From positions 1,054,001 to 1,118,000 of the forward strand of contig JAKZHN010000004.1 in assembly GCA_037179335.1 (NCBI GenBank): a stretch of DNA of 64,000 nt. The letters run 5' to 3'. Shown one piece after another: positions 48,401-60,744 of this stretch. Position numbers and translations under genes: made by a program. Source of the stretch: Cyclaneusma minus (Eukaryota; Ascomycota; Leotiomycetes; Marthamycetales; Marthamycetaceae). The number at the start of each line of letters is the position of its first letter. Position 1 is the first letter of the stretch. The notes below the pieces were generated by a model, which worked only from the letters and a program-made list of their open reading frames with translations, had not been told where the DNA came from and made no database searches.

Positions 48401-50268
48401 ATTGGTATTTATAAAATATAGCATTTAAGCTTTGTTATTAATAAAGGCATTAAATTAAATTAAAAATTTGTAGTTTTTTAATATATATAAAATTACAAAT
48501 CCCTTACCGTTAATAATATTATTAAAATTTATAAATATAATATTTATAAAAGATTTAGCAATAGTGTTTAATTTTTTTTAAGCAATATTATTTTCCAATT
48601 TAAAATTAAATACGCTTCTTTTTTTTGCCTATTTAAATCTAGCCTATTTTATTCTTGGTTTTTTTTATAAAAACTTTATTATTAGAATAATTCTATTTTA
48701 TATAGCCAATTTAGTAATATTTAAAATAAGCCCTTTTCAAGCAATCTTTATTTTTTAATTGTTTTTAGCGCTAAACCTTTTTGGGTTTTTATATTTTTTG
48801 GCGCGGTTAGCAATTTTTATTATTATTGATATTATTAAAACTGCCTTTATTATTAGCATTATTGCTATTATTACTATTTCTATTTTTTTATTCCCGCTTA
48901 TTGCTGCTATAGCCAAGTTTTTGGTTATTTAAAAAGCGCCAAATTTTATTTTTAATAGCAATGCTTTAGGCCGTATTACAACACAAAATATACACTTTTT
49001 TAAAAAATTGGCAAAAATAAATTATAAAAGCAACGGCGACTATTAAATCAAATAAAAAACAATTAAACAAATTGGCCAAAATATTAAAATTTGGCACGAT
49101 TTTTAATTAAATATTGCGATATAAATTAAAATAATGTTTTTTATTATTATTATATAACCAATATAATAGCAATAAATATTGAATTTTTTAAATGGCAAAT
49201 TAAAAATAGCTTGCAAAATCTTTTTTTTAAAATAAATGGATTTTTAGCGCCAACAATATATTTTGGCTATAAAATATAATTGGCTTCCCTTTTAATATAA
49301 TTAATCATATAAGGCAATTCGAACCAAAAATCGGGAAAATAATTATAATTAATAATAAGCTTATTTTTAATAGCAATATACCAAGTTTTAAATTTAAATT
49401 TAAAATTATTATTTAGCTTATTAAAATTGGAATTTTTTTAAAGCAATAAAAACAGGCATTGTAAAGCAGATTTTATAAAAGCTAAATAAATTTATTATTA
49501 TAAAATATATTAATACTATTATTAATATTATTCGCGGCAAAATTAAAAATATTGCCATTAAAAAATCCGCTAATATTAATACCAATACCGGATTTACCAC
49601 CGGATTTAGAAATAATTCCGTTAAATTTTATATTTGGCGTTTGCATTTAATTGCTAAAAATTAAAAATTAAAACAAATATATAGCAAAATTAATAAAGCT
49701 TCTAATATTAAATATTAATTAATTTCTAAAAATTTATAAATATATTATTAAAAACCTTTTTAAATTGCTTGGCCAAATTATTAAATTTTTAATAGGTAAT
49801 AAAAAGCTTGTTATTATTATTTAGCTTATTATTATTGCAAGCAAGGTATTTTTTTAAATGTAAGCATTAAGGATTTTATTTTAAAATAAAAACTCTTTTT
49901 TATTTTCGGAATTAAATTGGTCGCTAAAAAAAACAATTCCGGAATGCGTTTTTTGAAAGCAAATATATTATTATCGCCGTTTTTAATGGATTCAATTTTT
50001 AAATAATATTGTTTTTACGCTTAAAAGGCCTTAAAATAATTAAAGGCATTTTATTCTTATAATTTTTATTTGGAAATATATTTAAAATCAATTTTGCATA
50101 AATTTTAAAAATAAAGGATATATAAACCGGATTTTTATTATAGGCTAAGAAAAATAATTTAAAATTTAATATTGCAAGCTTATATAATCAGGCTTGGAAT
50201 TAATTGCGTATTAATAAAATTAAAAAAAATTAAAATATTAAATAACGGTTTATAAAATAAAATAGCAA

Positions 50269-50477
50269 TAAAAGTATTATAATTTGGGCTTTTTTATTAA
50301 GTTAGGCCAAATAAAAAACGCTATTAATAATTGTCTATTGCTATAAAAAAGTAAAGGAAATTTAAAAAGCTTTAAAAAGCTTTATATAAAAATAAGGACA
50401 AACCAGGGCTGGCTGCGGCCCGGTTACGTGGCTGCGGACGTCCGCAGCGTAGGTGGTGGCGGCCCAGGGCCGTCACA
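50269..50477. repeat. Right LTR of element B
   Basis: About 209 bp. The last 75 bp or so are GC-rich and unmutated, ending GGGCCGTCACA; the left copy has GCTATTATA there. Confidence 0.7.
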
Positions 50478-52213
50478 CAAGGTATTTTATATTTTCCAGA
50501 AATAAGCTATTAGATTTTTTTATAAAATGTATATTAATTTATTTAAAATTAAAATTTCCGAAATTAAGCAAAAATACAAAATTATTTTTATAAATAATTT
50601 AATTCAATATTAAAAGCCCTATATATTTTAAAAAAATCAAAGGCCTTTAATATATTGAAATTTTATAATTAATATGTTTTATACCAATTTAATTTTTAAA
50701 TTGCAATTTGGCATATAAATAATAATTTGGCATATAGCTTTAATTGCATTAAAATTTATATTGCTAAATATAGCCAGCAAATTAAAATCATTAATATTTA
50801 TATTTTTAAATAAAATAAAGTGTTTAAATGCAATATTGGTATTTATATTTATAAATTATGCTATATTTATATTAAATATTTTAAGCTTCGTTTTGTTTTA
50901 AAATAAAATTTTGAAAAATTATATTTATATTTATAATTAAATTGCTTTTATATTTTTTAATAGCAATATTCTAATAGGTATTTTATTTAAGCATATATTT
51001 GGTAAAAATTTTGTAATATTTAATGTATTTTACTTTTATATATTAAAATATAAAATATTTATTTATATTTTAAAAAAATAAAGAATTATTTTTTAAAAAA
51101 CAAAATTTACAGCAAAATTAAACATGCGTTTTGGTTATTAAGGCTTTAGCATTTATATTATTTATATCAAAAAGCATAATATAATTGTTCGGATATTATA
51201 TATATTGCAATACTGACATGGTCAGCCAGCGGTGGCCCGTGCACCGCTATCCCTAACCATCACCACCATGGCTACCTATGGCTTTAAGCCACTATACTAA
51301 GCCATAGATATATTTACGCTTTGCTAAGGGCTTCTTTATAAAGAAAACTTAATTATAAATATATTTATTATTTATTAGCTTTATTATTTATTTTTTAAAT
51401 AATTACTTCATTTTATTTTTTTAATATTAATATTAATTAATATTGTTTTATTAAAAAATATAAATTAGCTAGGCAGTTAGCTATTAAATGGACATTTGCT
51501 TTTGCACGAGCTTTTTATTAATCTTGCTAGTTAAAATAATGCGCTTATATTAAAATTTAAAAGATTTTCAAATAAAAAATATAAGGACTTTTATAAATTG
51601 TTTTTTAAAAAGGCTGCCGGCTAGAATTTTTTCCCTTTTATCGAATTTTTATACCCATAACGCCGTTATAATTTGGGTTTTAATTTTACAATATCCCTTT
51701 TTTTTTGAAACCGCTTTTTATTTTCGGACCAAACCGCCATTTAAAAATACCCTTTTATATTTTTACCATTTTATCCTTTTGCCAAAAATACTCGCAATTA
51801 ATAAAAATAATATAAGCTTAAAAAATCTAAATATCAATAGCAATAATAAAACGCTTTTATTGCTTTTATTGCTATCGCGTTTTCTTTTTCACCAAATTAC
51901 TATGTTTTTTTTAAAATTAATTTAAAAATCCAATAATAAATCGCCAGTTATTTTTTATTTTAGTTTTTTTAATTATTTCTCCCAAAGAGCCTGTTACCCT
52001 TTGCAAATTCTAATTATAGCTTTATAATTTGCTAGCCCCAGGTTTTATTTTTATTGGTTAATATTTTATTAAAAATAATAAAAGCTTTTTTGTATTTTTT
52101 ACCAATAATTATTTTTTTTAAAATTCTATTATTTAGCAAATTAGAAATGCTTTTTTTAATTAGCCTATTATTTAATTTACTATTATATTTGCTTTTTTTT
52201 TGCAAGGTAAAAG
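50478..52213. other. AT-rich DNA of D with a GC-retaining patch
   Basis: Mostly mutated. A sharp-edged unmutated patch runs from 51218 to about 51330 (TGACATGGTCAGCCAGCGG onward) and contains a perfect 9-bp hairpin, CTATGGCTT (51276) with AAGCCATAG (51299). By analogy with the other elements it may be the outer tip of another element whose partner end I could not find. Confidence 0.5.
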
Positions 52214-52439
52214 TGTCACACGGGGCCGAGGAGGGCGCCCTGCGGGCACCTCACAAGGCACGTGCGCTAGAAGTGCGCAGAAAACAAGCATTGCTTATTA
52301 AAAAAGCTAAATAAGGCTTTTAGTATATAATATTTAAGTATTGCTATTTTTATTTAAAAGAAGCAGCGGCTATTTTTCATAATTAAAATATATATATAAT
52401 ATATTTCTATCTGCCAATTTATTTTTAATGATTATAATA
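52214..52439. repeat. Left LTR of element C
   Basis: 226 bp. The first 72 bp are GC-rich; the rest is mutated. Shares AAGCTAAATAAGGCTTTTAG and GCAGCGGCTATTTTT, almost unchanged, with the right copy. Confidence 0.75.
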
Positions 52440-55400
52440 AAATAATTGCTTTTATTTCAAAAAACAATAATTTAGCAAAATAATAATTATTTAATTTGCT
52501 AGCTGCAAATTCGGCAATAATTTTATTTATAAAAATTCTATTAAAAGCTTTAAAAATCAATTTTGCTTAATTTTAGAAAAGCTTAATATTAGCAGCAATA
52601 TTAGCGAAATTTATATATTAATTTAAAAAATTGCATTTAATAAAATAATAATGTATTTATTATTAATATTAATAAAAGCATTGCCAATATTAATAATTAA
52701 AACGCTTTAATTAAAAATGCAAGCATGCTATATAAAAGCAAAATTAATTAAGCTTTTATTTTTAATCTAATTTAAAATTAAATAAAATTAATTTTTAATA
52801 ATTGTGCAGCTATTTAATAAATTATTTAAAAATTAAAAATTAAAAAAGAATTGCGAAATTGCAAGCCAAAATTACGATTTTTAATTATAAATGCAATTTA
52901 TTTAATTTAAATTTTAATAACAAGCAATTAATTGCCAAAAACTCTCGTATATTTAAAATTTTCTATATGCTAAATATTAAATTGTATTATACACATAATA
53001 TATATAAATACTATAAATAATTACATTGCTTATCAAATTATTTTAATGCGTATTGTTTTTTAAAACAAATAATATAATTTATATTTATTATATTTTAATT
53101 GTGTTTAAAAATTATATATATATTATATAATAATATTATTAAATAAATTATAAATTATAAACAAATTATAAAAAAAAGTATAAAATTAAATGCAATAAAT
53201 GCAAACAAATAGTATATATTGCACGTATTAAATCAATTTGCTAAAAAGGCTTAGAAAAAAAAACTTTTATTGCAAAATAGAGATTTTATGTTTTTATATA
53301 AAAAATATGCTTTTTATATTTTTTAATAACTAATTTATTTTTAAATTTCGCAATAATATCAAATAAAGTTTTATCTTTTAATAAAGCAATTAATTATAAA
53401 TTAATATGCAATATATATTGAATAAAATTGGAACTATTAAATGCAAAAATAAATTTAATTTAAAATTTAAAATTTAAAATATATTTAATATAAATAATTT
53501 AAAAAACCATTATAATAATTATAATAAATTATAAAATTTTAAATAATAATACAACAATATAATATTAATTTAATTGCAAAAGCAAAAAGAAACGGCTATT
53601 ATTAAAATAAAAATTAATAGCGCAATTAAAATTAATACCGGTTTTTTTTATGCTTTAATTGTAATTTTAATAATTATAATTTATTTAATTGTATTTATAA
53701 AGAAAAATACATTGAAATTGCTAAAAGTTTAAATATATAACCCGCAAATATAAGCAATTCGGCAATAGAATATATATTTTAAATAGCAATAGCTTTGGCG
53801 GCTGTAAAAAAAAGCCAATTATATAAAAATAATTTTAATTATCGCCGAAATTATAATAATCATAATTAAAATAAATATAATTAAAATTCTTTTATAAAAA
53901 TTGCAACTAAGATTTCTAATTTTATAAAATACAAATATAAATATAATAATTAAAAAAAGAATTGCTAATAATTATTCAATTTAATCATTTTTCTATAAGA
54001 CAAAAATATATAATAATTGACTATTTAATTGCAATTAATATTTAAAATATGGTTTTTGCTTTTGCTTTTATTAATAATAAATTAAACAAAATTTTAATGT
54101 TATTAATATTTGCAAAAGAATAAGATTAAATTAATATATATATGCAATATTTATAAATTTGTTTTTTTAATAAAAACAGAATAAAAATGAAATAATATTA
54201 TAAAGTTTTTATTAAAATTTCTAATAATAGAAATAATATAAAACATTAAAGCATTAAAGTATATAGATTATTTAGATATTTATATAATTTGCTTTTAAAT
54301 ATGCCTTGGCTCAAATAAATAGGCAATAAATATTATAATTAAATTAAATAAATTAAAAACGCTAAGCGCAATAATTTATATTTTAAATATAATAAATAAA
54401 AGATTATTATATATAAAATACTTTATACGCAAAAACTAAAAATATAACATTAAATTATATAAAATAGCATTTAGCAAAATAAATAAAAAATTATTTTTCA
54501 TAAAACATACCGCAAATTTAAATAAAAATCCTATTACGCGTATATTGGGCAAAATATTAAAACTTTGGCAAAATAAAATTAAATTTTAATATATTTTCAA
54601 AGCTGTAAATTGCCAAATATTAGAAATATTTGTAAAACATATGCGGCAAAATTAAAATTAAAATAAAAATAAAAAATTGAAATATGAAAAATTAAAAAAA
54701 CTAAATTATTTTAATAATATTTTTGATATAATAAAAGTTAGTATATTATTTGCATATTTTAATTAGAATTATATTAAAAAAATCAAAATAAATTTATTTT
54801 ACCAATTCATTTATAAATTATTTAAAAAACAGTTAATTATATTAAAACATATTTTAATAATACGCTAGCAAAAAATTAAATTTGCAAATTAAAAGGCCTA
54901 ATAAAGTTTTTAATATTATTTATATTTAAAAAAACAATAATTTGTATTTATATATTAATTATAAAAAATTAAATAATATAATTATTAAAATCGCTATTTA
55001 GTTTTTTAATTAACAAATTTTTAGCTAAATTGGAAAAAGCCAAAAGTTTTATTAAATTGAATTTTAAAAATACGTATTATAAAATTTGGATATGAAAAAT
55101 AAATAAATAGAAAATAGCATTTTATATAAAATATAATTATTTTAAGTATTTAATAATACTATTTCAATTGGCAAATACGCTAGCTATATTTTAAATTTAT
55201 CTAAATATAGTATGTAAAAAGTTTTTAAATATTATTATAATAATTTATTTTAATAATATTTTAATTCATTTAAAAACTTCTAGTAAATATAATAAATATA
55301 TAAAAACCGTATTTAAAAGGCTATGAAGATATTTTGTTTTTGTAGAAAAAAGCAAATATAAATTTAAAATAAATAAAATTTTATTTTTAAATTTTATAAT

Positions 55401-58400
55401 AAAAAAACAATATATATATAAAATTAAAAAAAATACATACTATTTAAAAATAGTCTATGTTATTTATATATATAAAATTACAATTGTTTTTAAAATAAGC
55501 CAATTTTTATGAATGATTTATTTAAAATATAATAAAATTATATTGTCTATAATTAATTTGCTTATTGGCAATATAAATAGCAAAAGAAAAATCAAAAATC
55601 AAATAGCTTTTAAAAGCGCAAAAAGCTTTTTAGCGCATTAAAATTACGTTTGCTAATAAATTAATATTGCAATATTTTAACTTTATAAAATATTTGCAAA
55701 TTATATATAATGCTTTTAAATTTGCAATATTGGAAATTTTAAAGCAATTTAAAATTTTAAATAATTTGATATAATATTATCAATATTTAATAGCCTTTTG
55801 ATTTTGCAAATTAATTAATGCAAAATTAGCATATTAAATATATAATATTAAATTGCTTGCAATTATAGAAAGTTTTTAATATTAAAAGCAATATATTAAA
55901 AGTGTATATTATAAAATTTAAATATTTTTAAGTTATAATAATCTGCATTATTTTATAAATATAAAATAAAATAGACTATAAAATTAAAATTTTACAATTC
56001 TAATATTAAATATATTGCAAAAAAAAAACCCCCCAGCTAATTTTCTATTTTATAAATCAGATTATAAAAAAGCAATAAAAAATGCTTAAATAAAAATATT
56101 AAACAAAATTCTATTTATATTATAGCAAAAGCTTTGCTATTTATTTAATTATATTTTAAATATATAATCTTTAAAAGATACAGCTGCTTTTGCAAATGCA
56201 ATAATTGTATTTTAATTAAAATTATTAAATTGGAAAATTAATACTATATATTCTATTTGCGCATTATAAATATAAATTCCTAAATAAAAATCTATATTTT
56301 ATTTAAATTATAAAAATTAAATAAAATTAAATAATTAAAGCAAATTTTACAATTCTGTTTAAAATTTTTAAATATATATATATATATATATATAATATAA
56401 AATTAATTTATCTTGCGCAAAAATAAATAATAGCATTTTAAAAATAATATAATATATAAAAAAAGGAAATTATATATTTTTGCAATAAATATATTATATA
56501 ATAAATTTTTATATATTTTCTTATAATAGCAAATTAGCAAATTAGTTTTAAATAAATTAAATATTAATTTTAATTTATTGCAAATATTATTAGCCAAATA
56601 TAAAAATAAAAATACAAAATTATATATGCAATTGCTATATTTGCTAGCAAAATAAAATTCAGTAATATATATTTTATAATTAATTAAAATTCTTATTTCT
56701 AATTAATAAATTCTAAATATATTTATTATAAAATTTCATTATAAATTTGCCAAAATTATAATATGTAGATAAAATATATAATATTATTTTAATAATAATA
56801 AATTGCTATATTAAAATTATATAATTTATATATATAATTAAAAGTATTAATATGCAATTTTTGATAAAATTATTTTTTAATAAAATTATTTACTTTATAG
56901 AAATTTTTAAAATTATTATATTTAATTATAGGTTTATATTTATTAATATATTATAAAAAGCCTTTTGCTATAAAGTTTGCATAATATACAAATATAGTAT
57001 TGCATTTTATTTTTAAATAAATAGGCAAATAAAGCAAATAAATTAAATTTTAAAAATTTAGATATAATATTGCTATAATAATAAAAACACAAATTGGGCA
57101 ATTTAATTAATTATAATAATTCTTTTTTATAATAATACAAAGCAATTGTTTTTTATAATATATAAATATTATTTATAAATTAGCGTAAATTTCTTTATAC
57201 AATTTATAAAAATTAAAATACGTAACATAAAAACGCAAAAAAAATACAATATAGCAAATATACGCTATTATAAAAATTAGAAACATATTATTAATAAATA
57301 TATAAAGCAATATGCAAAAAAAAAAAAACTTTAATAGAAGAAATTGCATTTTTCTATTTATTAAGAATATATGCTTTAAAGCCAAAAAGCTAGCGAAAAG
57401 ATATATAATTTTTGTTTTTATTATTAAAAAAATAAAAGCCCAAATTTATTACTTGAAATTTCCATTTGAATTTTAATTAAAGAAATTATATAATGTTTTT
57501 ATATTAGCTTTTTAAAATTTGCTAAAGCATTTTAAAATAGCATATATAAATTATGCTTTGCCAATTTTAAAAACTTTTAAAAAAAATTAAAAATAGAAAA
57601 TTAAAAAAATTATAATATATATAAAAAGTAAAAGCAATTAATTTAGATTTTATATATATTAAAAAAATTAAAATTAAAATTGAAACTAAATATTAATTTA
57701 AAAAAAAACTTTGAAAAGGCTTTAATAATTGAAGTAAATTTATTAAAAAAAAATCAAAATTAAATTATAATAATGGAAAAATTATAAGAAAAGCGCAAAT
57801 TTTGAAAAAACAAAATTAAAAAGCCAATTTCAATTTTATATTTAAATAAAAAATATTTAATTGTACGAAATATTAAGCAAAAATAAAAATAAAAATGTTT
57901 AAAATATATATATATATATTATATTTCATTTTAAATTAACTCAAATTATATTTTATAAAAAGATTAAATTAAAAAATCAAAACTTAGGCAGTAAATTTAA
58001 TTTAATCAAAAATTACAAAATTTTATATATTAAATAATTTAATTAAAATAAATACTATATAAAGTGAATTCAATTAGCAAAATTAAACAATTTATAGTAT
58101 TTTTAAATTCCAATTTGCATATATTAAATTTATTATTTTTATATTTCATATTATATTATTAAAAGTTCGATTTCTTTTTATATTAAATAAAATATTATTA
58201 AAAGACTAACTTAAATGATAATTTATTTGTATTTTGATTAAATATATATAAAAAAAACTTAAATAATATTAAATATCATGCGTATTTTATATTTTTAAAA
58301 AATACAAATTTTAAAGCGAAAAGAAATTTCAGCAATTTTTATATTGTTTTTTAATTTTTTTTTAATTAGCGCATTGGTTTTTAAAAAACTTAAATATTAA

Positions 58401-59409
58401 TATAGCAATTGCAATCAAATATAAAAGCATTGTAAATTGCATTAAATAGGGAAATTTAAATAGTGAAAATTTGCGAAATAATAAATTAATTAATAGAAAA
58501 AAAGAACCAAATAGAAATTTATTATACGGCAAAGAAATTTATAATTAGTATAATAATAGCTATATTTAAAATTATTTGCAATTTAATTATAAGTATTAAA
58601 TTTTTTACAAAAGAAATTAAATAAAAGCTTTGCATATAGCAAGCGCAGATGCGAATTTAAAGCATAAATACGGGCTTAATAAAAACGCAATTTAGATTTT
58701 ATAATAAAATTGAAAATTTAATATTATTATTATAATTATAAATAAAATTTCTATTATGCGAAACTTAAAAAAAAAAATTAAAAAATATATAAAAACAAAT
58801 AAGCTAAAAATGCGCATATTAAAAAATTTATATAAAAGCAATAATAAAAGAAATTTAATAAAAATAGAAAAATCTGCTTTATATAAAGAAAGCCCTAATA
58901 AAGCCCAATATAATTACTATAATTTGTTTTAAAAACTTTGCCAAAAAAGCCAAAAAAAATTAAAAATACAATTAAAAATAAATATATTGTTATTGCAGTA
59001 AATATATAATATGCATATATAAAAAAAAAATTAAAACCAACTATTTAGAATAAACCGCCGCTATATTAATTTTTTAGCATTTGCAAAAAAAGCATACGCA
59101 AAAGCTAATATAGTATATGCGAAGCCAATAAAAATAATAAAAATTTAAAATAATTAAAATAATTAAATAAAAATTTAAAATTGATTTAATAATAAATAGC
59201 GCACATTATATATTATAAATTGAAATTTTAAAAATTAAATAATAATAAATTGAAAAATAATTATTAATAATAGCGAATTAATAAAAGCCTATTCATTTAC
59301 ACGGTTAAAATAAAAAGCCAAAATTAATAATTAAAGCCAAATATGGAATTATTAAAAAGCAAAAATCCGTATTTAAAAGCTTTAAAGCCTAAAGCTATAA
59401 AAAACAAAT

Positions 59410-59636
59410 TATTATACAAAGCCAAAAAAAAATGCCTTATAGGCATTTTATAAAATATATATGCTAAAAATGCGTAAAACATAAGCATTGATTATTAAAA
59501 AAGCTAAATAAAGCTTTTAGCGCATAATATTTAAATGCTGCTGTTTTTATTTAAAAAACGCAGCGGCTATTTTTTATAGCTAAGAAATATATACAACGCA
59601 CCTCTATTTGCCAATCTATTTTTGACCACTGTGACA
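59410..59636. repeat. Right LTR of element C
   Basis: 227 bp. The start is mutated and the end (CAACGCACCTCTATTTGCC, then TTTGACCACTGTGACA) is not. Confidence 0.75.
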
Positions 59637-60608
59637 AAATAGCTATTAAAACCATTAATGACACCGCAAAATCTAATAAATTTGTACCGATTTTATTGGT
59701 TTTTAAAGCTTATTTTCAATTTTCTAATAATTTTGCATTATTTTCTTTTATAAAAAATATATATTAAAAAAGCTATAAAAATAATTTGCAAAATATATAC
59801 TAAATATATAATTATCAATGCTTTTCAAATTCGCAATAATTCAAATACTGTTTTTATTATTAACTTTCCGCTAGCTTTAATAATAAAAATTTGGTATAAA
59901 AGAATAAAATAAAAAGGGTTCTACTATTTCCTGGCTATTAATAGTAAAATCTATATTTTGAAAATGCCTAATAAATTAAAACAATTTAAAATTACTATTA
60001 TTAAGCTATTTTTTTAAATAATAAAAATTTACCACGTGATTTAATTTTTGAAAATAAAAATAAAAATAATTAAAAACCAAACCAAAATAATAATTTGGAC
60101 AATTTTTATTTTTTTATTTTAATAAACTATCAAAACCTAAATAGGCATTACCCATAAATTCAAGCAGGGGCAGGGAATAGCTGTATTAATTGGAGTAAGG
60201 AGAAAAGACAAAAGCTCTTTACTCTGTTATAAAGCTATTTAAACTCTTTTGGCGCTAGCGTTGGCTACGGTGCATAAACTATTGCTAATTGCCTAAAATA
60301 TTAAAGGGCTGATATTATTTTGTTTTAAATCTTTTTTTACAATCTATTTTTAATTTTTATAAAATTCCAATTTTTTAATTTTTTAATTTTATTATATTTA
60401 TTATTCTTACAAACCTTTTAAATTTCAAGTTTTTTAAAATAATAGATATAAAAATTACGGACAAATAGATTTTTGGTCTTCAAGGTTTTCTATAAAAAAG
60501 GAAATAACATTTAATAATTATTATATAAAAAATTGAAGGAAACAGTCTTTACAAAGCTATGGATTTATATATGGATTTTTACGCTGTAAAAAACTATTGC
60601 AAGGGGGG
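59637..60608. other. AT-rich DNA of D, right part
   Basis: No gene. A less mutated patch at about 60160-60295 (GTAAGGAGAAAAG and AAGCTCTTTACTC words, then TTTTGGCGCTAGCGTTGGC) resembles DNA at 63545-63665. Confidence 0.5.
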
Positions 60609-60740
60609 TATTGGTCATACAATAGCTCTTTTCTAGTTTAGCTTAGTGTAGCGCTTGGCATTTGGATATATATTTTGGTGTTTGGCATGCTAATAAAATA
60701 TCATCGATTTTATTATGATCGATCCCTGCCGTGATTGATA
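60609..60740. repeat. Right terminal direct repeat of D
   Basis: 132 bp, same length and order as the left copy. Here the inner part is mutated (CATTTGGATATATATTTTGG) and the outer part keeps ATCGATTTTATTATGATCG. Confidence 0.75.
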
Positions 60741-60744
60741 TAAC
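60741..60744. repeat. Right target-site duplication TAAC
   Basis: Matches TAAC at 35958-35961. The right array continues directly after it. Confidence 0.5.

Larger units (their letters stand above)
38702..50477. mobile_element. LTR retroelement B, interrupted by A
   Basis: Terminal direct repeats at 38702-38909 and 50269-50477 align over about 208 bp through C/T and G/A differences. Without nested A it is about 6.25 kb. The outer left tip (CTAGGCCTTCTCGTCGGGC) and outer right tip (GGCTGCGGACGTCCGCAGCG) are unmutated; everything inside is. I could not assign Ty1/copia or Ty3/gypsy. Confidence 0.7.
52214..59636. mobile_element. LTR retroelement C, 7.4 kb
   Basis: Direct repeats at 52214-52439 and 59410-59636. 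The ends are TGTCACA at the far left and TGTGACA at the far right, complementary as in LTR elements. Left outer tip GGGGCCGAGGAGGGCGCCCT is unmutated and corresponds to AAAGCCAAAAAAAAATGCCT in the inner copy. The interior is among the most AT-rich DNA in the window and has no significant open frame. No target duplication is evident (AAAAG against AAATA). Confidence 0.75.
35962..60740. mobile_element. Composite AT-rich insertion D, 24.8 kb
   Basis: Bounded by direct repeats at 35962-36093 and 60609-60740 with TAAC duplications outside. The tips are inverted: TATTGGTCAC at the start and GTGATTGATA at the end, differing only by transitions. Inside are LTR elements B (with A nested) and C and a 734-bp inverted-end element; subtracting these leaves about 4.8 kb, normal for one LTR retroelement. 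It is heavily C-to-T mutated and no intact gene remains. A composite of two short repeats around captured DNA is the alternative. Confidence 0.6.

Noticed and set aside
40003..57385. Short Lys/Ile/Asn/Phe-rich frames in the AT-rich block
   Set aside because: Expected by composition in RIP-mutated DNA; none shows a transposase, reverse transcriptase or integrase motif I could defend.
36000..60700. Mitochondrial DNA inserted in the nucleus
   Set aside because: Although AT-rich, the block shows paired LTRs with transition-only differences and no mitochondrial protein or rRNA signature.
35962..60740. Starship-type giant transposon
   Set aside because: The size would fit, but there is no tyrosine recombinase or cargo gene, and nested LTR elements explain the length.
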